This document shows positions 1 to 9,129 of a DNA stretch of 64,000 bases, one piece after another (within the stretch, counting starts at the first letter, position 1; every line of letters begins with the position of its first letter). The position numbers and the translations under genes are program-made. The notes beneath the pieces were generated by a model. That model ran no database searches, was not told where the DNA came from, and saw nothing but the letters and a program-made list of their open reading frames with translations. Origin of the DNA: Hyphomicrobiales bacterium (GTDB lineage: Bacteria; Pseudomonadota; Alphaproteobacteria; Rhizobiales; Devosiaceae); assembly GCA_004144345.1 (NCBI GenBank), contig SEEL01000012.1:35264-99263 (forward strand). Reading direction: 5' to 3'.

Positions 1-362
1 AGCATGTTGACCTGGAACGCGCCATCGCGCTTGGCGAAGGCGGGGATCATCACATTGTGCAGCACCGAGAGGTCCGCGAAGATCTCCGGCGTTTGGAACA
101 CTCGGGCGATGCCCAGCTGGTTGATCTGGTGCGGCTTGCGGCCGGTGAGGACGGCGCCGTCGAACACCACTTGCCCGCTGGTCGGCGCCAGCTTGCCGAT
201 GATGACATTGAGCAGCGTCGACTTGCCGGCCCCGTTGGGGCCGATGATGGCGTGGGTCTCGCCCTCGATCACCTGCAGGTCGATATCGCTCAGGGCATGC
301 AGGCCGCCGAAGCGCTTGTGGACATCGGCGACGTGGAGAACGACGTTTGGCGTTGTGGTCAT
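1..362 (-). CDS. ABC importer ATP-binding protein, LivG/UrtD type (partial)
   Basis: This is the N-terminal 120 residues of an ATPase; the rest lies left of the window. The start ATG is at 362 and a Walker A motif (GPNGAGKST) falls at residues 41-49. The segment 'GKLAPTSGQVVFDG' and a Q-loop region ('VFQTPEIF') follow in the usual order for LivG/UrtD proteins. It lies 9 bases downstream of the LivM-like permease gene and is clearly the next cistron of that importer operon. It would power uptake of a small carboxylate, amide or amino acid at the cytoplasmic face of the membrane. The substrate cannot be read from this fragment. Confidence 0.9.
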   Translation of the reverse strand, partial: MTTTPNVVLHVADVHKRFGGLHALSDIDLQVIEGETHAIIGPNGAGKSTLLNVIIGKLAPTSGQVVFDGAVLTGRKPHQINQLGIARVFQTPEIFADLSVLHNVMIPAFAKRDGAFQVNM

Positions 363-371
363 GGCCGTCAC

Positions 372-1508
372 CTATTCTGCCGGCTGAACATGGGCGGTGG
401 GACGCGGCGTCGGGGCACCGGGCCGGCGGAAGAGATTGGCGAGCCGGCGCACGCCTTCCATGATGCCACCGGGCAGGAAAATCACGACGAGCACGAAGAC
501 GAGACCCAGCGTCAGGAACCAGCCATCGCCGACGAATTTCGAGGTGACCTTGACCGCGAGTTCCGACACGCCCTCTGGCAGGAAGCTGTAGAAGCGCACG
601 AGGATCTGGTCGTTGAGCGCCGACAGGATGTTCTCGAAATATTTGATCAGCCAGGCGCCGATCACCGGTCCGACCAGCGTGCCGACGCCGCCGAGGATGG
701 TCATCAGCACCACCTCGCCCGAAGCGGTCCACTGCATGCGCTCGGCACCGGCCAGCGGATCGGTGACCGCGAGCAGCGCGCCGGCAAGACCGGCATACAT
801 GCCCGAGATCAGGAAGGCCGACAGGGCGTAGGGACGCGTGTTGAAACCGGTGAACTGCATGCGCGTCTGGTTGGACTTGATGGCCTTGAGCATCATGCCG
901 AAAGGCGAGCCCGCGATGCGCTGGGCGAGGACGAACGCCACGATGAGGAAGAAGGCGCAGAAGTAGAAGCCGGCATAGCCGCTGAGCTGCTGGCCGAGGA
1001 GAGTCGGCACGGGCTGGCCCACATAGGTCTGGCCGGTGATCGCATCGAGCACGCGCGGATCGCGCAGGGTCAGCTGCAGACCGGTTTCGCCATTGGTGAT
1101 CGGCGTGAGCACCGAGTAAGCGAGATTGTAGCTCATCTGCGCGAAGGCGAGCGTCAGGATGGAGAAGTAGATGCCGGAGCGCCTGAGGCTAAGATAGCCG
1201 ATGACCAGCGCGAAGAGGCCGGAGACGATTACGGCAAGGATCAGCGCCGGGAAGGCATCGAGCGACAGCAGCTTGAACGACCACACGGCGGTGTAGGAGC
1301 CGACGCCGAAGAATGCGGCATGGCCAAAGCTCAGATAGCCCGTGAGGCCGAACAGGATGTTAAAGCCCACGGCGAAGATGCCGTAGATCATGAAGCGCTG
1401 CAGCAGATCCGGGTAGCCGGCGCCGAAGGGCGCGAGCCAGATGGGCATAGCGAGCACGACGAGGGCGAAGCCGACCGAGAGCAGCAGATCGTTGCGTGAC
1501 GAGGACAT
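372..1508 (-). CDS. Branched-chain-type ABC transporter permease (LivM/UrtC-like)
   Basis: A 378-residue polytopic membrane protein of the LivM family. It has an N-terminal hydrophobic block, the family segment '[20 protein letters not shown]' near residues 49-68 and a later '[15 protein letters not shown]' coupling segment. Family members have about ten TM helices and form the channel with a LivH partner. Its ATG comes one base after the LivH-like stop codon, so the two are translated together. The proline-rich, polar C-terminal tail after '[13 protein letters not shown]' is typical. Substrate class is inferred only from the operon. Confidence 0.92.
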   Translation of the reverse strand: MSSSRNDLLLSVGFALVVLAMPIWLAPFGAGYPDLLQRFMIYGIFAVGFNILFGLTGYLSFGHAAFFGVGSYTAVWSFKLLSLDAFPALILAVIVSGLFALVIGYLSLRRSGIYFSILTLAFAQMSYNLAYSVLTPITNGETGLQLTLRDPRVLDAITGQTYVGQPVPTLLGQQLSGYAGFYFCAFFLIVAFVLAQRIAGSPFGMMLKAIKSNQTRMQFTGFNTRPYALSAFLISGMYAGLAGALLAVTDPLAGAERMQWTASGEVVLMTILGGVGTLVGPVIGAWLIKYFENILSALNDQILVRFYSFLPEGVSELAVKVTSKFVGDGWFLTLGLVFVLVVIFLPGGIMEGVRRLANLFRRPGAPTPRPTAHVQPAE

Positions 1509-1509
1509 A

Positions 1510-2541
1510 TCAGGACTCCATCACGCCACGGCGGCCCATCAATCCGCGCGGACGGACGAGCAGGATGACGACGGCAACGAGGTAGATGATGATCTGGTCG
1601 ATGCCCGGGAACACGGCCTTGACCTGGGTCATCGAGGCAAAGGACTGGAGGATGCCGAGCAGAAAGCCGGCGGCGACCGCGCCTGGTAGCGAGCCCATGC
1701 CGCCCACCACGACGACCACGAAGCTGAGGACGAGGAAGTCCATGCCGATATGGTAGTTGGGTGGCAGAAGCGGCGTGTACATGACGCCGGCCATGCCCGC
1801 GACGACGGCGGCAAGGCCGAACATGAAGGTGAAGCGCCGGTCGATATTGATGCCGAGCAGCCCGACCGTTTCACGGTCCGCCATGCCGGCGCGCACCACC
1901 ATGCCGAAGGTGGTGAATTGCAGGAAGGCGAAGACGCCGCCGATGACGACTGCAGCGAACAGGAAGTAGATCAGCCGCCACACCGGATAGGTGATGATGT
2001 TGGCCTGCATGCCGAGCCACGCGCCGATATCGGCAGCGCCGCGCGCGGCGTCGGGCATGGGCTGCGGCATGGGGTTGGGCCCGAAGAAGGCCTTGATGAC
2101 TTCCTGCGCCACGATGGCAAGGCCGAAGGTCACGAGGATCTGCTCGGCATGCGTGCGCTTGTAGAAATGCTTGATGATGCCGCGCTCAAGCGCAACGCCG
2201 ATCACGAACATCACGGGGATGGTGATCAGGAGCGAGAGGGGCACCGAATAGTTGACGAGGACCGCGCCCGTATCGCCGAGCCACGCCTGCATAAGCGGCT
2301 CGCGTATTTCCAGCGGGGCGCCCCAGGGGGAAAGCTGTTCGGGGTCGATGGTGACCGTTTCCATGGTGAGGACCATGCGCACGGTGACCGCGCAAAAGGC
2401 TCCCAGCATGAACAGCGCGCCATGCGCGAAATTGACGACGCCCAGCGTGCCAAAAACGAGGGTGAGGCCAAGCGCGATGAGCGCATAGGCGGCGCCCTTG
2501 TCGAGCCCGTTGAGGAACTGGAGGAAGATGACCTCGAACAT
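1510..2541 (-). CDS. Branched-chain-type ABC transporter permease (LivH/UrtB-like)
   Basis: A 343-residue LivH-family permease beginning '[20 protein letters not shown]'. The conserved block '[20 protein letters not shown]' (residues 25-44) identifies the family. A hydrophilic insertion at about residues 60-95 precedes the next TM helices, as seen in many UrtB-like members. A strong Shine-Dalgarno sequence (GGAGCATACA) precedes the ATG. It is the second cistron after the binding-protein gene, separated from it by a 95-base spacer that carries a stable hairpin. Confidence 0.92.
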   Translation of the reverse strand: MFEVIFLQFLNGLDKGAAYALIALGLTLVFGTLGVVNFAHGALFMLGAFCAVTVRMVLTMETVTIDPEQLSPWGAPLEIREPLMQAWLGDTGAVLVNYSVPLSLLITIPVMFVIGVALERGIIKHFYKRTHAEQILVTFGLAIVAQEVIKAFFGPNPMPQPMPDAARGAADIGAWLGMQANIITYPVWRLIYFLFAAVVIGGVFAFLQFTTFGMVVRAGMADRETVGLLGINIDRRFTFMFGLAAVVAGMAGVMYTPLLPPNYHIGMDFLVLSFVVVVVGGMGSLPGAVAAGFLLGILQSFASMTQVKAVFPGIDQIIIYLVAVVILLVRPRGLMGRRGVMES

Positions 2542-2586
2542 TGTATGCTCCGTTCAGCGATGGGTCGCTGTTGCCCGGCAGAGATC

Positions 2587-2610
2587 GTCACCGCCGCGTA
2601 CGGCGGTGAC
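2587..2610 (-). promoter_or_regulatory. Intercistronic hairpin downstream of binding-protein gene
   Basis: GTCACCGCCG-CGTA-CGGCGGTGAC forms a perfect 10-bp stem with a four-base loop. It has no T-run on either side, so it is unlikely to be a complete terminator. Its position between the binding-protein gene and the permeases fits a 3' stabiliser or partial attenuator that lets the binding protein be made in excess. That role is inferred. Confidence 0.6.
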
Positions 2611-2636
2611 GTTCATGCTACGGGACTTGCCGTCGA

Positions 2637-3995
2637 TCAGGCACAGACCGGCGCCGGCTCGGCCGGGCCAAGCTCGCCACCGAAGATGGTGTGATCGTAG
2701 GTGGTGACGTCGCGCGACACTTCCTGCACGACGTTGAGCACGTCGAACTGGCTGGGCGGGGCCGCATTGCCCTGCACGACGAGCACGGACTTCATGCACT
2801 GGTGGTCTTCGGCACGGTAGAGGGTCGGACCATTGCCCATGCCGTCGAACTCGTGACCCTCGAGGGCCTTGATGATCTCGGGCGGGTAGAAGGTGCCGGC
2901 ACGTTCGACCGCATCCGCATAAAGCAGGGCCTGGACGTAAGCCGTGTGCGCAGCCTGCGACGGCGGCGAGCCATAGGCGGCGCCGAAGGACTTGGTGAAG
3001 GCCTTCGAGCCTTCGTCCTGCAGGTTCCAGTGCCAGTTGGACGTACCGAACACACCACGCACGGCTTCGCCGGCGCCCTTGGCCATCAGCTCGGAGATCA
3101 GCGGCGTGATGATCTCGAACTGCTTGCCGTTGGCCTGGCGGTCGCGCAGGCCGAACTGCACGGCCTGCGGCAGCGAGTTCACCATGTCGAGGCCATAGTG
3201 GTTGAGGATCAGCACGTCGGCGCCCGAATTGAGGATCGGGGTGAGGTACTGCGAGTAGTCCGTCGAGCCGAGCGGCGTGCGGACGGCGGCGACGGTTTCC
3301 CAGCCGAGGGCTTCGGTCGCGTTCTTGATCGACTCTTCCTGGGTCCAGCCCCAGGTGTAGTCGGCGGTCAAATGGTAGGCGCGGCGATCCTTGCCGTACT
3401 GCTCGCCCAACACCGGAGCGAGAGCGATACCGGACTGGTAAGCATTGAAGAAGTGACGGAAGCCGTAGCGGCGCTTGTCCTTGCCGGTGGTGTCGTTGGA
3501 GTGAGTGAGGCCGGCCATGAAGATGATGCCCATCTCCTGGCAGAGACCCTGCACGGCGATGGCCTCGCCCGATGACGAACCGCCGGTGATCATGATCGCG
3601 CCATCGCGCTCGATCATGCGGGTGGCGCCAGCGCGGGCCACGTCGGACTTGGTCTGGCTGTCGGACGACACATAGGTCACCTTCTTGCCCAGGATGCCAT
3701 TGCCCTTGAGCACGCTCGGCTTGAGCACGTTCAGCAGGCCGCCGTCGCCCTCGCCATTTAGGTGCTGGAAGGCCAGCTCATAGGCCTTCTGTTCGTCGGC
3801 GCCCTCTTCGGCATAGGCGCCGGTGAGCGGCAGGTTCAAACCGATGGTGACGGTGCTGCCGGTGGGGTTGTTGCAGAACTCCTGCGCCCAGGCACCACGG
3901 GTAAAGATCAGCGGGGAAACGCCGGTGGCCAGAATACCGGCAAGGCCGGTCTTCAGCACGCCGCGGCGGCTGAAGCCCTTCGATGAATTGGTCAT
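2637..3995 (-). CDS. Tat-exported ABC substrate-binding protein (Peripla_BP_6 / urea-amide type)
   Basis: A 452-residue periplasmic binding protein that delivers substrate to the LivH/LivM/LivG-like importer. The start at 3995 is chosen because AAGGAGGA sits just upstream; an upstream in-frame start would lack a good ribosome site. The N terminus carries a twin-arginine motif (FSRRGVLKTG) followed by a hydrophobic stretch ending near 'TRGAWAQ', so it should be exported folded. 'VTIGLNLPLTGAYAEEGADE' opens the type I periplasmic-binding fold. At about 450 residues it is longer than LivJ/K and resembles the binding proteins encoded next to ScfR/SSF-kinase sets in Rhizobiales. The ligand is unknown; a short-chain carboxylate or amide is the best contextual guess. 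Confidence 0.88.
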   Translation of the reverse strand: MTNSSKGFSRRGVLKTGLAGILATGVSPLIFTRGAWAQEFCNNPTGSTVTIGLNLPLTGAYAEEGADEQKAYELAFQHLNGEGDGGLLNVLKPSVLKGNGILGKKVTYVSSDSQTKSDVARAGATRMIERDGAIMITGGSSSGEAIAVQGLCQEMGIIFMAGLTHSNDTTGKDKRRYGFRHFFNAYQSGIALAPVLGEQYGKDRRAYHLTADYTWGWTQEESIKNATEALGWETVAAVRTPLGSTDYSQYLTPILNSGADVLILNHYGLDMVNSLPQAVQFGLRDRQANGKQFEIITPLISELMAKGAGEAVRGVFGTSNWHWNLQDEGSKAFTKSFGAAYGSPPSQAAHTAYVQALLYADAVERAGTFYPPEIIKALEGHEFDGMGNGPTLYRAEDHQCMKSVLVVQGNAAPPSQFDVLNVVQEVSRDVTTYDHTIFGGELGPAEPAPVCA

Positions 3996-4140
3996 AAGCT
4001 CCTCCTTGAGCGGCGGGAGCGGGTGCATTGCCAGCTTCCTCGGCGCGTCGACCTACTATCCGGGCGCCAGCAAACGTTCGCAATATCTCGTTGATATCCT
4101 TGCCTAATTTTGTAAATGCTTGAACTTGATCCGCCCCAAA

Positions 4141-4158
4141 ACTGTCAATACAGTGACA
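4141..4158. promoter_or_regulatory. Candidate operator: overlapping inverted repeats between divergent genes
   Basis: ACTGT-CAAT-ACAGT (4141-4154) and TGTCA-ATACAG-TGACA (4143-4158) overlap, 14 bases before the regulator ATG at 4172. A second AT-rich motif, AATTTTGTAAATGC, lies at 4106-4119 and resembles the TTTGCAAA-type sites known for RamB/ScfR relatives. Both lie in the 176-base gap between the divergent binding-protein and regulator genes. Autoregulation by the ScfR-type protein is inferred. Confidence 0.45.
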
Positions 4159-4171
4159 AATGGGGGGGAAG

Positions 4172-5791
4172 ATGCGCGCACCGATCGGGCTCAGAATCAG
4201 GTCGCAGCGCCGCGCCGTGGGCATTTCTCAGGCCACCCTCGCCCGCCGCGCCGGCATCTCGGCGAGCTACCTCAACCTCATCGAGGGCAACAAACGCCAT
4301 GTCGGTGGCTCGCTGTTGCTCCGCCTCGCCCAGGCGCTCGAACTCGATATCGGCGAGCTGAGCGGCGAATCGGAGCATCGGCTGATCGCCGAAGTCGACG
4401 AGGCGCTAGCGGATCCGATGCTGGGCGGCATCGTCATGCCGTCGGCACACGATCTGGTGGCGCAGCAACCCGCCGCCGCACTCGCCATTGCCCGCCTCCA
4501 TCGTGCCTATGAGGGCGCGCGGGCCACGGCGGACGATTATGCCGACCGGCTGCGGGCCGACCCGCTGCTGGCGCAATTGCTGCATCGCGTGCTCTCGGGC
4601 ATCACCGCCGTCCGTTCGAGCGCCGAAATTCTCGACGAAGTACCCGACCTCGACGAAGCCGAGCGCCGGCGCTTCATCGAGTCCCTGACGCGCGAAACCA
4701 AGGGCCTCAGCGAAGTAGCGCGCGGCCTCGTTGGCCAGTTCGAGGTGGATGCCAAGGCGCGCCGCCTGTCGCCGCAACGCGAGCTCGACGATCTGATCTT
4801 CGCCAACGACAATTACTTTCCCGCGCTGGAGCAAGTGGCGGCGGAGCTGCGCCGCGGCATTGAGGCGGAGGGTCCGTTCGGCGAAGCGACATTGACGACG
4901 CTGCTTGCCCGCCGCTTCGGTATTGCCGTGCGGAGGAGCGCTGGCCGCGAAGTCGACGCGGCCGGCTTTCCCGGCCAGTACCATTATGATGCAACGGCGC
5001 GAACCATGTGGTTCCAGACCAGCACAGTGGCGGCGACGCGCCAGTTCCAGCTGACGCGCCTGTTCGCCGAACTGGTCGCATCGGCCGCGATCGAGCGCGA
5101 GGTCGAGGCGCCCGAACTGACCTCGACGACATCGCGGCGGCTCGCCTATCGCGCCCTCGGTTCCTATCTCGCGGGCGCTATCGTGTTCCCCTATTCGGAG
5201 TTCCTGGCTCGGGCGGAAGCGCTGACCTACGACATCGAGGCGCTGCAGCAGGCCTATATTGCGAGCTTCGAGCAGGTGGCGCACCGGCTGGTGACGCTGC
5301 GCAAGCCCGGCGAGAGCGGCGTGCCGTTCGGCTTCCTGCGCTCGGACCCGGCGGGACGGTTGACCAAGCACTTCCCCCTGCCCGGCCTGCCCCTGCCAAG
5401 CGCCGGGCACGCCTGCCCTCTGTGGGCCATCTACGACGCCTTCCGCACGCCCGAACGGGCGGTGCGCCAATTGGTGCAGTTCCCCGACGGCTCGCGCTAT
5501 CTGTTCGTGGCGCGCGCCCAGTCGCGCCGCCCCTCGAACTTTGCCGACCGGCCGATCCATACCTCGATCATGCTGGCCTGCGACGCCTTGCAGGCCGACC
5601 GCACCGTCTATGGCGCGGGGCTGCCGCTCGCCGATGCCGCGCTGGATGTGCCGGTGGGGCCGGCCTGCCGGCTTTGCCCGCGGCGCGACTGCGCCGAGCG
5701 GCAGGAGGAAGCGCTGGCCGCCGGCGGGCGGCCGCTGGCCATTCGCGCGCCCCTCGTGGCCCGAACAATGGGTGATGGCGAAGCGGAATGA
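4172..5791 (+). CDS. XRE-family regulator with ImmA/IrrE-like and DUF2083 domains (ScfR type)
   Basis: A 539-residue transcription regulator. An N-terminal XRE helix-turn-helix spans about residues 3-58 ('GISQATLARRAGISASYLNL'). The middle contains a degenerate ImmA/IrrE-like region ('FQLTRLFAELVASAA'). The C terminus has the cysteine cluster CRLCPRRDC that marks the short-chain fatty acyl-CoA regulator (ScfR/RamB) family. Known members bind acyl-CoA and control acetate, propionate or glyoxylate metabolism. I start it at 4172, preceded by GGGGGGGAA; an ATG four codons earlier (4160) is possible. It is divergent from the importer and followed by a two-component set, so control of carboxylate uptake is a reasonable inference. 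Confidence 0.88.
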   Translation: MRAPIGLRIRSQRRAVGISQATLARRAGISASYLNLIEGNKRHVGGSLLLRLAQALELDIGELSGESEHRLIAEVDEALADPMLGGIVMPSAHDLVAQQPAAALAIARLHRAYEGARATADDYADRLRADPLLAQLLHRVLSGITAVRSSAEILDEVPDLDEAERRRFIESLTRETKGLSEVARGLVGQFEVDAKARRLSPQRELDDLIFANDNYFPALEQVAAELRRGIEAEGPFGEATLTTLLARRFGIAVRRSAGREVDAAGFPGQYHYDATARTMWFQTSTVAATRQFQLTRLFAELVASAAIEREVEAPELTSTTSRRLAYRALGSYLAGAIVFPYSEFLARAEALTYDIEALQQAYIASFEQVAHRLVTLRKPGESGVPFGFLRSDPAGRLTKHFPLPGLPLPSAGHACPLWAIYDAFRTPERAVRQLVQFPDGSRYLFVARAQSRRPSNFADRPIHTSIMLACDALQADRTVYGAGLPLADAALDVPVGPACRLCPRRDCAERQEEALAAGGRPLAIRAPLVARTMGDGEAE

Positions 5792-5839
5792 GTGTGCTTA
5801 ACTGTGCCGTTTCGCGAAAGCGGACAATAAGGGGGGAAT

Positions 5840-6220
5840 ATGGCGGTCGACGTACTGATTGCCGAGGATGAACCAAGCATCCTGGAATCGCTCGACTTCA
5901 TCCTGCGCCGTGCGGGCTGGTCGATTGCTGCGGTGACCGATGGCGACGCCGTCATCGGCATGCTGCGCAAGACGCCGCCCAAGGTGCTGGTGCTCGACGT
6001 CATGCTGCCCAAGCGCTCGGGCTTCGACATCCTCAAGCAAATCCGCGCCGACGACATGCTGCACGATCTGCCGGTACTGATCCTCACCGCCAAGGGCCAG
6101 GCCAAGGACCGCCGTACGGCTGAAGAACTGGGAGCCGACGGCTTCATCACCAAGCCCTACGCCAATGCCGAAGTGCTCGATGAAGTTCGCCGCCTGATCG
6201 GGGCGGCACAGTCGGGCTGA
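5840..6220 (+). CDS. Single-domain response regulator (receiver only)
   Basis: A 126-residue CheY-like receiver with no output domain. Acidic pocket residues E9 and D10, phospho-acceptor D53 ('LVLDVMLP'), T83 and K105 ('FITKPY') are all present, so it should be phosphorylatable. GGGGGGAAT precedes the ATG. It lies between the ScfR-type regulator and the symporter-histidine kinase 235 bases downstream and is the probable partner of that kinase. With no DNA-binding domain it must act through protein contact or as a phosphate shuttle. Confidence 0.93.
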   Translation: MAVDVLIAEDEPSILESLDFILRRAGWSIAAVTDGDAVIGMLRKTPPKVLVLDVMLPKRSGFDILKQIRADDMLHDLPVLILTAKGQAKDRRTAEELGADGFITKPYANAEVLDEVRRLIGAAQSG

Positions 6221-6224
6221 CGCC

Positions 6225-6455
6225 ATGGGCGGCAAGCTCATCAGTGGGGCGTTGTTCCTCACCATATTGGGCACCTTGCTGCTGTTGCCGCCGCTTGCCA
6301 ATGTCTTCCAATTGCAGCGGCGCTTCTTCGGCCTGCCGGCAGAACTGATCTATCTGTTCGCCTGCTGGGGAGTACTGATCGCGGCTGCTTTCTGGCTGAG
6401 CCGGCGACTGCCGCGCGAGGCCGAAGCCGAGCCGCGCAACGAGGATGACACCTGA
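6225..6455 (+). CDS. Small two-TM membrane protein paired with SSF histidine kinase
   Basis: A 76-residue protein with two hydrophobic helices (about residues 5-26 and 38-58) and a charged tail. The segment 'FFGLPAELIYLFACWGVLI' resembles the small integral subunits encoded beside sodium:solute symporters. Its TGA overlaps the ATG of the kinase gene by one base (TGATG), indicating translational coupling. It begins four bases after the receiver gene. I infer that it is an accessory subunit of the symporter module of the kinase; no enzymatic motif is visible. Confidence 0.8.
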   Translation: MGGKLISGALFLTILGTLLLLPPLANVFQLQRRFFGLPAELIYLFACWGVLIAAAFWLSRRLPREAEAEPRNEDDT

Positions 6456-9121
6456 TGCTGTCGTCCGAACTCGTCATCGCGATCGCCATCGGTTATGTGG
6501 GCCTGCTGTTCCTCATCGCCTATGTCAGCGATCGCCTCACGCGCAGCGGCAAGGCGGCTTTCCTCCACTCGCCCTTCGTCTATACGCTCGCCATTTCGGT
6601 CTATTGCACCAGCTGGACCTTTTACGGCGCGGTCGGTTCGGCGGCGCGCAACGGGCTCGAATATCTCGCGATCTATCTGGGTCCCACCATCGTCTTCATC
6701 GGCTGGTGGTTCATCCTGCGCCGCCTCGTGCGCATCAGCCACAACCAGCGCATCACTTCGATCGCCGATCTGCTGTCCTCGCGTTTCGGCAAGTCGAGCC
6801 GGCTGGCGGTGCTGATCACCATCATCGCCGTCATCGGCATCGCCCCCTATATTGCGCTGCAGCTGAAAGCGGTGACCTCGTCCATCCACGCCATCTCACG
6901 CGTCGGCAGCGGCAGCATCGGCGGCATCGACGAGGTGAGCCTCGCTCTCGCGGTGGCGGCTGGAATGGCGCTCTTCACCATTCTGTTCGGCACCCGCAAT
7001 GTCGACGCCAAGGAGCAGCATCTGGGCGTCGTGGCGGCCATCGCCTTCGAGGCTATCGTCAAGCTCGCGGCGCTCGTCGCCACCGGCATCTTCGTCATCT
7101 ATGTGGGTGGCGGACTGGAGGCGATCTTCTCACGCGCCGAGGCGGCAGGGGTCGACATCTACTCCATCGGCACCTTCGACGATCGCTGGGTCGCCATGAA
7201 TGTGCTGTCGGCGGCAGCGATCCTCTGCCTGCCGCGCCAGTTCCAGATCACCGTGGTCGAGAACTCGAACGAGAACCATCTGCGCACCGCCAGCTGGGCC
7301 TTCCCGGGCTATCTGCTGCTGGTGAGCCTGTTCACGCTGCCCATTGCGCTCTTCGGGCTGACCTCGATGCCGGCGGGCACGAACCCCGACATGTTCGTGC
7401 TCACCCTGCCGCTGGCCGCCGGCCATGAAGGCCTCGCGCTGTTCAGTTTCATCGGCGGCTTCTCATCGGCCACCTCGATGATCATCGTCGAATCCATTGC
7501 GCTCTCGATCATGGTGTCCAACCACATCGTCATGCCGCTGGTACTGCGCTTCACGCAGGGTCGCGGCACGGTGCGCGGGCAAGGCGTCAGCCAGTTGCTG
7601 CTCAACTCGCGGCGCTTTTCGATCGCCGTCATCCTCGGGCTCGGCTTCCTCTATTTCTACCTGACGCGCGACTCCAACGCGCTGGCCCCGATCGGCCTCA
7701 TCTCCTTCTGCGGCGTGGCGCAGTTCCTGCCCTCGATCCTCGCCGCGCTGTTCTGGCGCGAGGCAACGCTGAAGGCGGCAACGGCCGCTGTCGCCGTGGG
7801 CTTCGTGGTCTGGGCCTGGTCGAGCTTCATGCCATCCTTTGCCGGCTCCTCGACGCTGGTGGCAGGCATCATGGCGCAGGGTCCGTGGGGCCTGACCTGG
7901 CTGAGGCCCGAAGCGCTGTTCGGCCTGACCGGCATCGACCCCCTGGTCAATGTCGTGTTCTGGAGTCTCTTCCTCAACACCCTCACGCTGGTGGTTGTCT
8001 CGCTGCTCACATCGCCCTCTGCGCTCGAGCGCGTGCAGGCCGGGTTGTTCATCGATCTGTTCCGGCCATCGACCTCCGGTAGCCCATCGGTGATCCGCGG
8101 CTCGGCCACGGCGCACGATCTGTTCTTCGTGGCGGAGCGCGTCCTTGGCAGCACGCGCGCCACCGCCCTGTTCGCTGATATTCCACCGGACCCGCCGCCG
8201 CAGTTCATCGACCGTCTCGAACGCGAACTCGCCGGCTCGGTCGGTGCCGCCTCCGCCCATGTGATGCTGAGCAAGGTCGTCTCCGGTGACGCGATCTCGA
8301 TCGAGGAGGTCTTCAAGATGGCCGGCGAGACGCGTCAGGCCATCGAGTATTCGCAAGAACTCGAACGCACCTCCGAGGAACTGCGCTCGACCGCCGCCCA
8401 GCTGGAGAATGCCAACCTGAAGCTGCGCGAACTCGACGGCCAGAAGGACGAGTTCCTGAGCCAGGTGAGCCACGAAGTGCGGACGCCGATGGCCTCGATC
8501 CGTTCCTTCTCCGAGATCCTGCTCGAGGATGACCTCAGTGAGGGCCAGCGCCACCGCTTCGTGTCGACGATCCACCAGGAGAGCTTGCGGCTCACCAAGC
8601 TGCTGGACGAAATCCTCGATCTCAGCACGCTCGAGCGCGGCGAGCGCCCGTGGGAGAATGTCAGCGTCGATGCCGAAGCGGCGCTGGAGCGCGCCATCGA
8701 CGTGTGTGCCCCGCTGGCGAAGCGCCGCAACATGCAGATCGTCGTCGGCCCACGCGCCGGCCGCGCCACGATCGAAGGCGACGCCGACCGGCTGTGCCAG
8801 GTGCTGATCAATCTGCTGTACAATGCGATCAAGTACAACGACGCGCCGGAACCCATGGTGCAGGCGCGCTCGCGCTGCAGCCGCGGCCGCTACGTCATCG
8901 AGATTGCCGACAACGGTCCGGGCATTGCCAAGGCCGACCGCAAGCTGATCTTCGAGAAGTTCTCACGCGGCCAGAGCGGCGTCCCCACCCCCGCCGGTGC
9001 CGGGCTCGGCCTCGCCATCTCGCGGCAGCTGGTCGAACGCATGAACGGCAAGCTGGAACTGGTCCCCAGCCCCGACCGCGGCGCCTGCTTCCGCGTTACC
9101 CTTCCGCTGCTTTCACGCTGA
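6455..9121 (+). CDS. Sodium:solute symporter-fused sensor histidine kinase
   Basis: An 888-residue hybrid in which a PutP/SSF-type symporter domain of about 13 TM helices (residues 1-525) acts as sensor for a cytoplasmic kinase. Family segments include 'YCTSWTFYGAVGSAARNG' near residue 49 and 'FSFIGGFSSATSMIIVESIA'. A coiled coil at about 620-665 leads to the dimerisation box with H673 ('SQVSHEVRTPM'). The ATPase domain shows N ('NLLYNAIKYN'), G1 ('IADNGPGI'), F and G2 ('GAGLGLAIS') boxes. CbrA-like proteins of this build couple transport or binding of a small solute to phosphorylation. The upstream receiver is the likely target. The gene ends nine bases from the convergent permease gene. Confidence 0.94.
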   Translation: MLSSELVIAIAIGYVGLLFLIAYVSDRLTRSGKAAFLHSPFVYTLAISVYCTSWTFYGAVGSAARNGLEYLAIYLGPTIVFIGWWFILRRLVRISHNQRITSIADLLSSRFGKSSRLAVLITIIAVIGIAPYIALQLKAVTSSIHAISRVGSGSIGGIDEVSLALAVAAGMALFTILFGTRNVDAKEQHLGVVAAIAFEAIVKLAALVATGIFVIYVGGGLEAIFSRAEAAGVDIYSIGTFDDRWVAMNVLSAAAILCLPRQFQITVVENSNENHLRTASWAFPGYLLLVSLFTLPIALFGLTSMPAGTNPDMFVLTLPLAAGHEGLALFSFIGGFSSATSMIIVESIALSIMVSNHIVMPLVLRFTQGRGTVRGQGVSQLLLNSRRFSIAVILGLGFLYFYLTRDSNALAPIGLISFCGVAQFLPSILAALFWREATLKAATAAVAVGFVVWAWSSFMPSFAGSSTLVAGIMAQGPWGLTWLRPEALFGLTGIDPLVNVVFWSLFLNTLTLVVVSLLTSPSALERVQAGLFIDLFRPSTSGSPSVIRGSATAHDLFFVAERVLGSTRATALFADIPPDPPPQFIDRLERELAGSVGAASAHVMLSKVVSGDAISIEEVFKMAGETRQAIEYSQELERTSEELRSTAAQLENANLKLRELDGQKDEFLSQVSHEVRTPMASIRSFSEILLEDDLSEGQRHRFVSTIHQESLRLTKLLDEILDLSTLERGERPWENVSVDAEAALERAIDVCAPLAKRRNMQIVVGPRAGRATIEGDADRLCQVLINLLYNAIKYNDAPEPMVQARSRCSRGRYVIEIADNGPGIAKADRKLIFEKFSRGQSGVPTPAGAGLGLAISRQLVERMNGKLELVPSPDRGACFRVTLPLLSR

Positions 9122-9129
9122 TCCACGCG

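Noticed and set aside
57..1499. 480-residue + strand frame over the importer permease gene
   Set aside because: It is the antisense shadow of the LivM-like gene, with His/Asp/Glu/Arg-rich composition typical of reverse-frame GC-rich DNA and no recognisable domain.
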